64,000 bases of DNA from Belliella buryatensis. Lineage in GTDB: Bacteria; Bacteroidota; Bacteroidia; Cytophagales; Cyclobacteriaceae. Where the stretch lies: NCBI RefSeq assembly GCF_900188245.1, contig NZ_FZOK01000006.1:124001-188000 (forward strand). Reading direction: 5' to 3'. The position numbers were made by a program, and so were the translations under genes. The notes beneath the pieces were generated by a model that had not been told where the DNA came from, did not search any database, and saw nothing but the letters and a program-made list of their open reading frames with translations. Below are positions 8,343-16,799 of this stretch, piece after piece (positions within the stretch are counted from its first letter, which is position 1; the number at the start of each line of letters is the position of its first letter).

Positions 8343-9005
8343 TTATTTTGTTCTCCAGCCTTCTACTCCTAGTAAAGGTACAAAAGCGAAATTATCGAAC
8401 TCTTCTTGAATAATTTGTTTTTCAGTTTTTTTGGTCAACTTCATCATTTTCTGTGTATTTCGATCACCTACTGGGATTACTAGAATACCACCTACTTTGA
8501 GTTGCTTCAAAAGTGAATTGGGAACTACAGGAGCGCCAGCTGTTACGATTATTTTGTCAAATGGTGCTTGTGCTGGAATTCCCTGTGAGCCATCACCAAG
8601 ATAGAAATTGATAGGGATACCAAGTTTGGTTAAAAACTTCTTTGTTCTATCATACAGTTTCTTCTGGTACTCTATGCTGTAGACTATTCCTCCCATCAAA
8701 TGAAGTATGCTGGCTTGGTAGCCGGACCCAGTGCCAATTTCGAGAATCTTGTCTCCCGGATTGATTTCCAATAGTTCGGTTTGGAAAGCCACTGTGTAGG
8801 GCTGGGATATGGTCTGTCCCTCGCCGATTGGGAAGGCTTTGTCTTCGTAAGCATGGGAATCTAAAGCAGTATCGAAAAAAAAATGACGTGGTAAAGTATT
8901 GATGGCTTCTAGTACTGCTTCATTTTTGATTCCCTTGGATCTAAGGAGAGTTACTAAAGCTTTACGTTGGCCTTTGTGTCTATAGGTATCGTCAAGTCTA
9001 AGCAT
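8343..9005 (-). CDS. pcm: Protein-L-isoaspartate O-methyltransferase
   Basis: This 220-residue cytosolic enzyme uses S-adenosylmethionine to methylate isoaspartyl residues in aged proteins so that they can be repaired. Family marks are all present: the N-terminal helix with PRHFFFD, the AYEDKAFPIGEGQTISQPYT stretch (about residues 51-70), the SAM-binding LEIGTGSGYQASIL (about residues 85-98) and the DKIIVTAGAPVVP segment. Length is usual for the family. It reads away from ribE and is probably transcribed alone. Confidence 0.93.
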   Translation of the reverse strand: MLRLDDTYRHKGQRKALVTLLRSKGIKNEAVLEAINTLPRHFFFDTALDSHAYEDKAFPIGEGQTISQPYTVAFQTELLEINPGDKILEIGTGSGYQASILHLMGGIVYSIEYQKKLYDRTKKFLTKLGIPINFYLGDGSQGIPAQAPFDKIIVTAGAPVVPNSLLKQLKVGGILVIPVGDRNTQKMMKLTKKTEKQIIQEEFDNFAFVPLLGVEGWRTK

Positions 9006-9090
9006 GAATACGGAAAAAGATTTTATTAGAAACTTTAATTGAGACTGCTAAGTTAAGCTTTAAAATGGCTTAATTTGAACCATTGATCAA

Positions 9091-9118
9091 TTGCTGTTTG
9101 AGATTACCTGAATCTTTG
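9091..9118 (+). promoter_or_regulatory. Candidate promoter of ribE
   Basis: TTG (9091-9093), a 17-base spacer and AATCTTTG (9111-9118) match the Bacteroidota TTG/TAnnTTTG pattern at all but one position, 21 bases before the ribE start. Confidence 0.5.
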
Positions 9119-9139
9119 ATATTTAAATTTTAATAAGAA

Positions 9140-9733
9140 ATGTTTACCGGAATCATAGAAACCCTCGGAACTATCAAAAATATAGAACAAGAAGGAACCA
9201 ATATTCACTTTGATTTAGAATCATCAATCACTACTGAATTGAAAATAGATCAATCCGTGTCTCACAATGGAGTTTGTCTGACAGTAGTAGCCATAGAAGG
9301 TTCCATTTATAGAGTGACAGCGATAGATGAAACGCTCAAAAAAACGAGTTTGAAAAATTGGGCAATTGGAAAAAAGGTAAATATTGAAAGATGCATGCCT
9401 GCCAATGGAAGGTTTGATGGTCATATCGTTCAGGGGCATGTAGACCAAGTAGGTAGGGTAGAGGCCATCTCTGAGCAGGGTGGATCTTGGATTTTTGATT
9501 TCTCTTTTGACGCCAATTCAGGAAATGTCACGGTAGAAAAAGGCTCGATAACAATCAATGGAACGAGTCTGACCTGTTTCAATTCAAAAAATGGACGTTT
9601 TTCTGTCGCCATCATCCCTTATACCTATGAATTCACCAACTTCCATCAGCTTCAAGTAGGCGATGATGTGAATCTAGAATTTGATATAATAGGGAAATAT
9701 ATTCAGAGGATAATTAGAGGCTATGAAGCTTGA
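9140..9733 (+). CDS. ribE: Riboflavin synthase, alpha subunit
   Basis: This enzyme dismutates two molecules of 6,7-dimethyl-8-ribityllumazine to riboflavin and a pyrimidine, the last step of riboflavin synthesis. The 197 residues start with the invariant MFTGIIE and contain two lumazine-binding repeats, each with its signature (HNGVCLTV near residue 41 and INGTSLTC near residue 138). GHIVQGHVD lies at the junction. It overlaps the convergent PAP2 gene by 13 bases at the 3' end. Other rib genes are not in the window. Confidence 0.95.
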   Translation: MFTGIIETLGTIKNIEQEGTNIHFDLESSITTELKIDQSVSHNGVCLTVVAIEGSIYRVTAIDETLKKTSLKNWAIGKKVNIERCMPANGRFDGHIVQGHVDQVGRVEAISEQGGSWIFDFSFDANSGNVTVEKGSITINGTSLTCFNSKNGRFSVAIIPYTYEFTNFHQLQVGDDVNLEFDIIGKYIQRIIRGYEA

Positions 9734-10302
9734 CGGACTGAATGCTTACTCAATTTATATATAGCTTTACTAATATTCCAAGCCACTATAGCAGATAATA
9801 ACCCAACAATCCCACCTGCAATAACATCGGCGGGGTAGTGTACGCCTAAGTAAATTCTGGTATAGGAAAAGAAAGCAGCCCAGAGGAAAAGCCATTTGAT
9901 ATGTTTATATTTTTGACCTAGGGTCAAAAATAGGATCATAGCAATGCCAAAACTATTGGCTGCATGTGAAGATGCAAATCCATAAAGTCCGCCACATTTT
10001 CCATAATTGTGGACTATTCCGTCCCAATTTGGATCATGGCAAGGTCGCAATCGTTCAAAAAACGGTTTCATAAATCCCGAAGTAAATTGATCAGCAAATA
10101 GAATAGTCAATCCTATTCCAATGAAAACCCACCAAGATGATTTTCCATAGATTCTAATCACCAAGTAACTCAAAAACAAATATAAGGGAATCCAAGGCCA
10201 TGTTTGGGTCAGTTGAAACATTACTGGGTCTAGCTGATCATGATGAAAGCTATTCAAATAAATGAATAAGCCTTCATCCCAAGCTTTGATTGTATCAATC
10301 AT
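9721..10302 (-). CDS. PAP2-family membrane phosphatase (undecaprenyl-diphosphatase-like)
   Basis: This 193-residue membrane protein has about five hydrophobic helices. The three PAP2 phosphatase motifs are visible: KPFFERLRPC, then SSHAANSFG, then YLGVHYPADVIAGG with the catalytic His residues. Such enzymes dephosphorylate lipid phosphates, often undecaprenyl diphosphate for cell-wall recycling; which lipid is used here is not provable. It lies 10 bases downstream of hemF on the same strand and probably shares its transcript. The 3' end overlaps ribE, with no terminator between the convergent genes. Confidence 0.88.
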   Translation of the reverse strand: MIDTIKAWDEGLFIYLNSFHHDQLDPVMFQLTQTWPWIPLYLFLSYLVIRIYGKSSWWVFIGIGLTILFADQFTSGFMKPFFERLRPCHDPNWDGIVHNYGKCGGLYGFASSHAANSFGIAMILFLTLGQKYKHIKWLFLWAAFFSYTRIYLGVHYPADVIAGGIVGLLSAIVAWNISKAIYKLSKHSVRQAS

Positions 10303-10312
10303 CTTTTTGGTT

Positions 10313-11206
10313 TTAAACCCACTTGATATCTTTTTTTAGCAATGCAAGTGTTTTTGCTTCCTCAGAACCCTGTTCTGGTTGATGCATATATTGCCAATTG
10401 GCTACAGGTGGCATACTCATCAGTATACTTTCTGTTCTGCCATTGGTATCCAATCCAAACTTCGTTCCCGCATCCCAGACTAGGTTAAATTCCACATACC
10501 GCCCTCTTCTCAAAGCTTGCCATTGCTTTTCTTTCTCTCCGTAAGTCAGTTTACTGTTTTTATTCATAAAGTATCTGTAGACTTTGGGGAATAAATATCC
10601 GATGGCTTTTGCAAATTCAAAAATTTGAGTCATCTCTGAGTCATCTTTTGAACTCAATCTATCAAAGAAGATTCCGCCTATCCCACGGGTTTCATTTCTA
10701 TGTTTGATAAAGAAGTAATCATCCGCCCATTTTTTGAATTTTGGGTAATAGTCAGGGTTAAACTGATCACAGGTATCTTTTATAGCTTGGTGAAAATACT
10801 TGGCATCCTCTTCATCCACATAATGTGGCGTCAAATCTATACCTCCGCCAAACCAATTGACCCCATTACTCATCTCAAAATACCGGATATTCATGTGGAT
10901 AATAGGAACCATAGGACTTTCAGGGTGAATCACAATAGATACACCTGTTGCAAAAAAATCTGCTTGATCTAGCTGAAGCTTTTGAAGAATTTTTTCAGGT
11001 GTTGGACCTTCTACAGCTGAGAATGCCACGCCACCTTTGGCAATGATATTTCCATCTTGAATGATTCTAGTTCGGCCACCTCCGCCTTCTGCACGTGTCC
11101 ATTGGTCTTCTATGAATTTTGCTTTGCCATCTTCAATTTCTAGCTCGCTACAAATATGATCTTGTATTTGCTTGAAGGCTTCAGCAATTTGATTTTTGTC
11201 TATCAT
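10313..11206 (-). CDS. hemF: Oxygen-dependent coproporphyrinogen III oxidase
   Basis: This enzyme converts coproporphyrinogen III to protoporphyrinogen IX using O2, a step of heme synthesis, and implies aerobic life. The 297 residues show the family marks GGGGRTRIIQDG, IHPESPMVPIIHMNIR, WFGGGIDLTPHY (about residues 118-129) and RRGRYVEFNLVWDAGTKFG near the C-terminus. Length matches the family. The upstream TrpF-like gene ends 9 bases before the start, so the two are probably cotranscribed. Confidence 0.95.
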   Translation of the reverse strand: MIDKNQIAEAFKQIQDHICSELEIEDGKAKFIEDQWTRAEGGGGRTRIIQDGNIIAKGGVAFSAVEGPTPEKILQKLQLDQADFFATGVSIVIHPESPMVPIIHMNIRYFEMSNGVNWFGGGIDLTPHYVDEEDAKYFHQAIKDTCDQFNPDYYPKFKKWADDYFFIKHRNETRGIGGIFFDRLSSKDDSEMTQIFEFAKAIGYLFPKVYRYFMNKNSKLTYGEKEKQWQALRRGRYVEFNLVWDAGTKFGLDTNGRTESILMSMPPVANWQYMHQPEQGSEEAKTLALLKKDIKWV

Positions 11207-11215
11207 TTTTCTATT

Positions 11216-11842
11216 TCAATCTTCTACTTCCAAAGCTTCCAGAATATCTGCTAAATCATCAAAGTCTTTCAACCCAGGTTTGATTTCGTGTCCACCTTGC
11301 AAACAAATCCCTTTTATACCAGTATCTTTAATTATTTCTTCTACAGTATCAGGCTCTAGCCCAAAACCCAAAAGCACTTCACAATTATTTGATAATTCTT
11401 TGATTTTTTGAATTACAGAATCTTTCAATTCAAGTGATAAACTATGTAAGTGTATAGCCACTTCAAAATCCTTATAGGAGTCTGCTTTTGCAATAATTTC
11501 GTCTATTTCTGATTCTTCATTAAGCGTTACTTTTAGAATCAATCCGTAGCCAGAGTTGACCAACATTTTTAAATGAATTTCCTCTTGAATTTCTATAAAT
11601 TTGATTCCACTATACTCTTGAATAGTACTAAGAATGGTGTCTGGATGAGCAGTTTCAAATTCAGCCACGAATTCTAAGCCAGAAAGCCAGTCTGTTATTT
11701 CTTTGAATTTTTCAGGAGATATAAAATCTTCATGATTTTGTTCCAAGTTAAACCCCATAAGATTGACGTACATTCCAGCACAATACCTGGCATCACTTAA
11801 ATTGTTGATATTGCTTATTTTGACAAAAGTTTTGAGAGACAT
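11216..11842 (-). CDS. TrpF-like TIM-barrel protein lacking the catalytic cysteine
   Basis: The 208 residues follow the outline of phosphoribosylanthranilate isomerase. The start VKISNINNLSDARYCAGMYV parallels the TrpF phrase VKICGI...DA, and VLLGFGLEPDTVEEI and GHEIKPGLKDFDDLADIL parallel the phosphate-binding strands and the 'PG.KD' ending. The catalytic Cys of the KICG motif is replaced by Ser (KISN). No other trp genes are nearby; hemF follows directly. This is probably a paralogue with another function or an inactive barrel rather than the tryptophan enzyme. Confidence is good for the fold and low for any activity. Confidence 0.6.
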   Translation of the reverse strand: MSLKTFVKISNINNLSDARYCAGMYVNLMGFNLEQNHEDFISPEKFKEITDWLSGLEFVAEFETAHPDTILSTIQEYSGIKFIEIQEEIHLKMLVNSGYGLILKVTLNEESEIDEIIAKADSYKDFEVAIHLHSLSLELKDSVIQKIKELSNNCEVLLGFGLEPDTVEEIIKDTGIKGICLQGGHEIKPGLKDFDDLADILEALEVED

Positions 11843-11924
11843 GCTTAATTATTTTGTTTTTCTGACTGCTAAGGTAAAAGATTTCGATCGAAAAATGTAT
11901 TTTTAGCCCATTGTACCTATTAGT

Positions 11925-12611
11925 ATGCTTAGAAAATACACTTTAATTTTAAACCTTTCGATAGTCCTTGTACTTGGATGCAGAGAAGTCGAGGATCCTA
12001 CTAGAGATCTTGGTTATGATTTCCAACCTTTAGAAGTTGGTAATTTTTGGGAGTATGCCGTGGAAGAGACTATTGTATTTGGTGAGAATGATTCAGAAAC
12101 AAGCAATTTTTTCATTAGAGATAAAGTAGACTATACGTATAGAAACGAGGAAGGAGAAATCGTCTATGTGATTTTACGCGAAAAAGGGATTAGCCGTAGT
12201 AATTATATTAGTGAAGGTAATTATGCACTTTTCATTAGAAATAATGCTTTGGTGCGAATGCAAAATAATGAAAGGGTAGTGATGTTGGCATTTCCTCCAA
12301 GGCTAGGAAGATCATGGGATGGTCGTGTGTATTCGAGTAATCAGTCAGAACAGTTTGAAATTGACTTGCTTGGTGGTTATACCTTAGAAGATAGGAATTA
12401 CACACAAGCGGCAAGGGTTTTGCAAGAAGAAGATGATGATTTGATTACTTTTAGAGATAAGCGTTATGATGTTTATGTGAAGGGAATAGGTCAGGTTGAA
12501 CATTATTATGAAGTATTGACTTATTGTTCTAGGAATGACTGTTTAGGACAGCAATTAGTCGACTCGGGTAGGAAGACCCACATGAAGATTATTAACTATG
12601 GAAGGAATTAG
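11925..12611 (+). CDS. Lipoprotein of unknown function upstream of a subtilase
   Basis: This 228-residue protein has a short hydrophobic signal and a lipobox-like LVLGC (Cys19), so it should be lipid-anchored. The mature part is beta-rich, with short repeated strands (YDFQPLEVGNFWEYAVEETI, FFIRDKVDYTY, EIVYVILREKG). The opening 'P L..G N.W.Y.V.E' is common among uncharacterised Bacteroidota lipoproteins. Its stop overlaps the protease start by 14 bases, so the two are coupled and may function together at the cell surface. Confidence 0.65.
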   Translation: MLRKYTLILNLSIVLVLGCREVEDPTRDLGYDFQPLEVGNFWEYAVEETIVFGENDSETSNFFIRDKVDYTYRNEEGEIVYVILREKGISRSNYISEGNYALFIRNNALVRMQNNERVVMLAFPPRLGRSWDGRVYSSNQSEQFEIDLLGGYTLEDRNYTQAARVLQEEDDDLITFRDKRYDVYVKGIGQVEHYYEVLTYCSRNDCLGQQLVDSGRKTHMKIINYGRN

Positions 12612-14241
12612 ACTTGTAATTGTTTTTTTATTTGTATTGGTTTTAGGTTCAGTACAAGGACAGAGCAAGTACGCCATTCATTATAAATATAAGCCTCAGA
12701 GTACTTACAGTTTAGATAGGCCACAGGAATTTTTAACCGTCAAGGCAATAGAACGAAGAGAGAGGTATGCGATTCCTTTAGACTCGATGGATCTTCCAGT
12801 CTCAGAAAAGTACATAGAAGAAATATCTGAATTGACTGAAAGCATCCTATACCATATAAGTTGGTTCAATGCATCATTGGTAGTAGCTACAGAAACACAG
12901 ATTGAAGAAATTGAGGCTTTAGATTTTGTAGATAAAGTAGTATATGCTGCGCCAATAATTGGAAATGGAGCAAGGTTAATACAGAAAATTAAAAAAGGTT
13001 TCAATCTTAAATTAAATCTAAAAAACGCAAAGACAACCTCAAATGTATATGATTTTCAGAATGGGCTCTTAGGATTCCAAGAAATGCACGAACTTGGGTT
13101 TAAGGGGGAGGGAATAACTATTGCAGTTTTTGATGCAGGATTCCCAGATGTGAACAATATCGCTGCTTTTAGTCATTTATTTGAAAATCAAAGGGTTATT
13201 GGAGGAAAGGACTTTGTGGATTTAAATAATCAAAATATATTTTTTAAAAATCAGCATGGAATGAATGTGCTTTCTGTAATTGCCTCAAATAAACCTGGGG
13301 AGCTTGTCGCGGGAGCGCCAAATGCAAATTATATCCTCTGTATTACTGAAGATACTTCCAGTGAATATAGAATTGAAGAGTATAATTGGGTTAAGGCTGC
13401 TACATATGCAGATAGTCTTGGTGTGGATATTATCAATTCCTCTTTGGGGTATTTTGACTTTGATGATTCAGCAATGGATTACAATATATTGGATTTAAAT
13501 GGTCAGACAGCAATAATAACATTGGGAGCAAATATAGCTCAAGGTAAGGGGATTTTAGTGGTAACCAGTGCTGGAAACTATGGAAGTTTAGGTGAATCTA
13601 CCATCACTGCGCCAGCAGATGCACAAGGAATTTTGTCTATTGGAGCAGTCAATAGTTCATTGGAAAGAGCTGGGTTTAGTTCTAGAGGACCTACTTCTGA
13701 TGGAAGGATAAAGCCTGAATTGAGTACTTTGGGTCAAGGGGTTTACATCTATGTACGTCCCAATATCAGTGTTTCTCAGTCCAGTGGTACATCTTTTTCT
13801 GCTCCTCAAATAACTGCATTAGCGGCAGGGCTATGGCAGGCAAAACGAGAATGGACAAAGGATGAATTAATTGATGCATTGATCCAAAGCGGTTCTCAGT
13901 ATGACTCACCCAATAATGAATTAGGTTATGGAATCCCCAATTTTTCAAGGGCATATTTTGGAGAAGTTTTGAGTATTGAAAATTCAGAGTCAGAAATTAA
14001 ATGGAAAGTATTTCCTAACCCACTAGAAGGGTCTATTATAAACGTTGAATTCGGAAATAGTTTAGAGGCTTCATTCCTTTTGATAAATTCAACAGGAAGT
14101 ATACTTCTCTCTGGAGAAATTAATAGGAAGTCTAGCCATAATCCATTTGAAATTACAGCACCCAACCTGCCAGTTGGAGTATATGTGCTTGAGGTAAGAG
14201 ATGCTACTATAGTCAGAAGGATAAAATTGATAAAAAAATAG
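12598..14241 (+). CDS. Subtilisin-like S8 serine protease with a type IX secretion tail
   Basis: The 547-residue preproprotein has a signal peptide (about 20 residues, ending VQGQ), a prodomain to about residue 150 and an S8 catalytic domain. The triad is visible: Asp179 in AVFDAGFPD, His220 in NQHGMNV and Ser399 in SSGTSFSAP. The oxyanion Asn327 is in TSAGNYG. The final about 80 residues form a T9SS type A sorting domain (VFPNPLEGS at the start, GVYVLEVRD and IKLIKK at the end), so the enzyme should be exported across the outer membrane by the type IX system. The start ATG lies within the lipoprotein gene in another frame. Confidence 0.92.
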   Translation: MEGIRLVIVFLFVLVLGSVQGQSKYAIHYKYKPQSTYSLDRPQEFLTVKAIERRERYAIPLDSMDLPVSEKYIEEISELTESILYHISWFNASLVVATETQIEEIEALDFVDKVVYAAPIIGNGARLIQKIKKGFNLKLNLKNAKTTSNVYDFQNGLLGFQEMHELGFKGEGITIAVFDAGFPDVNNIAAFSHLFENQRVIGGKDFVDLNNQNIFFKNQHGMNVLSVIASNKPGELVAGAPNANYILCITEDTSSEYRIEEYNWVKAATYADSLGVDIINSSLGYFDFDDSAMDYNILDLNGQTAIITLGANIAQGKGILVVTSAGNYGSLGESTITAPADAQGILSIGAVNSSLERAGFSSRGPTSDGRIKPELSTLGQGVYIYVRPNISVSQSSGTSFSAPQITALAAGLWQAKREWTKDELIDALIQSGSQYDSPNNELGYGIPNFSRAYFGEVLSIENSESEIKWKVFPNPLEGSIINVEFGNSLEASFLLINSTGSILLSGEINRKSSHNPFEITAPNLPVGVYVLEVRDATIVRRIKLIKK

Positions 14242-14292
14242 GGGGCTATAATCTTTTTTATTTCCTTTGCAGCAAATAAAATTTTGCTCAAA

Positions 14293-14946
14293 ATGTCCGT
14301 AAAAATAGCTCCTTCCATCTTAGCATCTGATTTTGCTAATCTTCAAAAAGAAATAGAGATGCTCAATGCATCGGAAACTGACTACATTCATGTGGATATC
14401 ATGGATGGGGTATTTGTTCCAAATATTTCCTTTGGTTTACCTGTAACTGAGGCTGTCAATCGACACGCGAAAAAACCTCTAGATGTTCATTTAATGATTG
14501 TCAATCCTGATCAATATCTTGAAGCATTTAAAAATGCAGGTGCGGCAATTATTTCTGTCCACTATGAAGCATGCACGCATCTTCACAGGACTTTGCAAGC
14601 TATCAAACAACTTGGATGTAAAGCGGGGGTTGCTCTCAATCCACATACCTCTGTAGAATTATTGAAAGATGTGATCAATGATATTGATTTGGTTTGTATC
14701 ATGTCTGTCAACCCAGGATTTGGAGGGCAAAAGTTTATAGATAATACCTATGCTAAAGTGAAAAGATTGAAAGAAATTATTTTTGAGCATGGAGCCACAA
14801 CTGAAATAGAAATAGACGGAGGGGTAAATAAAGATAATGCACCAATGTTGAGGGCTGCTGGAGCTGATGTATTGGTTGCTGGAAGTTTTGTGTTTAACTC
14901 ATCTGACCCTATACAGACGATCAAAGCATTGAAATCCATTGAATAA
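14293..14946 (+). CDS. rpe: Ribulose-phosphate 3-epimerase
   Basis: This enzyme interconverts ribulose 5-phosphate and xylulose 5-phosphate in the pentose phosphate pathway. I start at the ATG at 14293 (217 residues) rather than an upstream TTG, because the family begins close to 'KIAPSILASDF'. Marks: HVDIMDGVFVPN (metal and substrate residues), PLDVHLMI, VNPGFGGQKF and EIDGGVN near residue 175. It stands 51 bases after the protease gene. Confidence 0.95.
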   Translation: MSVKIAPSILASDFANLQKEIEMLNASETDYIHVDIMDGVFVPNISFGLPVTEAVNRHAKKPLDVHLMIVNPDQYLEAFKNAGAAIISVHYEACTHLHRTLQAIKQLGCKAGVALNPHTSVELLKDVINDIDLVCIMSVNPGFGGQKFIDNTYAKVKRLKEIIFEHGATTEIEIDGGVNKDNAPMLRAAGADVLVAGSFVFNSSDPIQTIKALKSIE

Positions 14947-15095
14947 TATTTTGTTTTGAAATTGCCTTCGGTCAGAAATATTTGCCTTTTAACAATTATT
15001 GTGGTTCAGTTTTTGTACATTTCCTTGTGAAAATGCGTTTTAAACGTTTTATTGTAAATTAATTTTATTAAAAAAACTAAATTTAAACTATTGTC

Positions 15096-15620
15096 ATGAT
15101 GAAAAGAGTGTTTGTACTAGCCTTCTTGATGTTGGGATTGATGAGTGTTCAGGTGAATGCTCAGGACGAGTCAGAAGAAGTGACTGAAGAGGAAATGATG
15201 AAATTTGCTTCTATGGAGGCACAGTTTGCGAAGTTTATAGCCAAAAAGCAAGCTGAAATGGAAGATATGATCAAAACGAACGAGGTGATCGAAGGAGGAG
15301 GTGCAAGATACAATGAAATCAAAGCAGCTTGGGGAAATGAACAGAAAATGGCTGAAATTGAAGTGACTGAAGAAGAAAAAACTGAATATCAGAGGATACA
15401 GGATTTTATTGCTTCTATTGGAGATGATGCTAGACAATATAAAACTGATTTGATCATGGATCAGGAAGTATTAGGGGCGGCTACTTATAATAAAGTTAAT
15501 AAAGCAATGAAGGAAGATCCTGAAGTTAAAGAAAAAGTTGATTCCCTGATTGCTGAACTGAAAGCTAAAGCTGACGAGGAAACAGTTACTGAGGATGATG
15601 AAACAACTGAGACAGTTTAA
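15096..15620 (+). CDS. Exported acidic helical protein, function unknown
   Basis: The 174-residue product has a signal peptide ending VNAQ. The mature chain is strongly acidic at both ends (EESEEVTEEEMM and EETVTEDDETTETV) and helical in between, with possible coiled-coil character (FAKFIAKKQAEMEDMI). No domain was recognised. Resemblance to bacterial DUF4168-type exported proteins is possible but not firm. It is transcribed alone, with a terminator directly after it. Confidence 0.6.
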   Translation: MMKRVFVLAFLMLGLMSVQVNAQDESEEVTEEEMMKFASMEAQFAKFIAKKQAEMEDMIKTNEVIEGGGARYNEIKAAWGNEQKMAEIEVTEEEKTEYQRIQDFIASIGDDARQYKTDLIMDQEVLGAATYNKVNKAMKEDPEVKEKVDSLIAELKAKADEETVTEDDETTETV

Positions 15621-15643
15621 TTTCATACATTTAAAATAAATAG

Positions 15644-15675
15644 AAAAAGGTCTTCATTAAGAAGGCCTTTTTTAT
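15644..15675 (+). terminator. Terminator after the acidic exported protein
   Basis: Arms AAAAAGGTCTTC (15644-15655) and GAAGGCCTTTTT (15661-15672) form a hairpin with one G-T pair and a T run. Confidence 0.85.
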
Positions 15676-15703
15676 TGCCAATTCCAGTATTGAACTATCT
15701 TTG
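15675..15703 (+). promoter_or_regulatory. Promoter of the 15723 outer-membrane protein gene
   Basis: TTG (15675-15677), an 18-base spacer and TATCTTTG (15696-15703) match the Bacteroidota TTG / TAnnTTTG consensus. The predicted transcript start is only about 10-15 bases before the ATG, giving a very short leader. Confidence 0.7.
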
Positions 15704-15722
15704 AAATTCGTTATTATCGTAT

Positions 15723-16706
15723 ATGAAAATCAAATTTACAATCATTGCCTTACTAGTTTTTGGGTTTAGTAGCCTTTCGCTGGCGCAAGAGGACTTTTTC
15801 GGAATAGACACTAAAGCCAAGCGTAACAGAATGAGTCAAAGCAATCTAGGGAATGTTTTCAGACAAGCAGTGAGTAACTTTAGTTTTGAGCTTGCTGCAG
15901 GGGGTAATTATCTAAATAATCAAATGTTGTTTAATTCTGAGCAACCGAGTTTTTATCCAATTGATCAGGTTAGAAATATTTCAAATGTAAGTGAGATTTC
16001 TTCTCAAGACACCTTATCTTTTAATGGAGCAGGATTTGGAGTTCCTATCAATCTTGGAGTCAGGTTAAACCTATTTGATATTTTTACTTTAGGTGGTGGT
16101 TATGGACGTGAAATAGGTAGTTTTTCTTCGCTAGCTAGTGGTGATTATGATTTCACTTTTGATCAAAGTGCCTATACTTTTGATAAGCTTTACGGGACAT
16201 TTGGGTTGGTTCTTTACGATGCCAAGAGAAGAGTTAGTTTTTTGAAATGGAGATATAGGAAATTTGCTACTCAGAACACCTATATGCAATCTGAAAAAAA
16301 TCAAAGAATGAGACAAAACTACCCATGGAGATTTATCCTAGAAGGTGAATATGGCCAATTGTTCAGTAGATCTTCTCCTGATGCAAATCTAGATTTCAAT
16401 AATGAACCTTATTATGGGTTGGCACTAAGGGTTGAAAGAGAGTTTTCAGAGTATGCAAGAGTATTTGTCAAAGCAGGAGTAGAATTCAGGGATTTGGTAT
16501 ATGGACCAGAAAACTTTGAAGATATTCAAAATATCAAGCAGAGTGTTTATGGCGCTCAAATTGGACTTTCTATCAGTCTACCGGGAACAAAACGTTGTAA
16601 GGTTCAAGGTTGTGGTGTGGTAATGAAGCACTTACATGAAGGGGTAGAGTATAGAGGCAGTTCTATTTGGAATTTCCAAAACAGAAAAGTGGGTCAGTGG
16701 TATTAA
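15723..16706 (+). CDS. Probable outer-membrane protein, function unknown
   Basis: This 327-residue protein has a signal peptide (hydrophobic core, then LSLAQ). The mature part alternates polar and hydrophobic residues with many aromatics and glycines (GVPINLGVRLNLFDIFTLGGGYG, LALRVEREFSEYARVFVKAGVEF), typical of a beta barrel or large beta-sheet exported protein. Two Cys in RCKVQGCGVVMKH could bind a metal or form a disulfide. No family was recognised. It precedes gyrA by 93 bases. Confidence 0.65.
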   Translation: MKIKFTIIALLVFGFSSLSLAQEDFFGIDTKAKRNRMSQSNLGNVFRQAVSNFSFELAAGGNYLNNQMLFNSEQPSFYPIDQVRNISNVSEISSQDTLSFNGAGFGVPINLGVRLNLFDIFTLGGGYGREIGSFSSLASGDYDFTFDQSAYTFDKLYGTFGLVLYDAKRRVSFLKWRYRKFATQNTYMQSEKNQRMRQNYPWRFILEGEYGQLFSRSSPDANLDFNNEPYYGLALRVEREFSEYARVFVKAGVEFRDLVYGPENFEDIQNIKQSVYGAQIGLSISLPGTKRCKVQGCGVVMKHLHEGVEYRGSSIWNFQNRKVGQWY

Positions 16707-16799
16707 AAGTTGATCAAAAACCCTTTTTTTGAGTGTAAATTCGTGTTTCAAAACCATATTCTTTTTATTATCTTGCAAGCTTATTGAGAATAGATAAAT

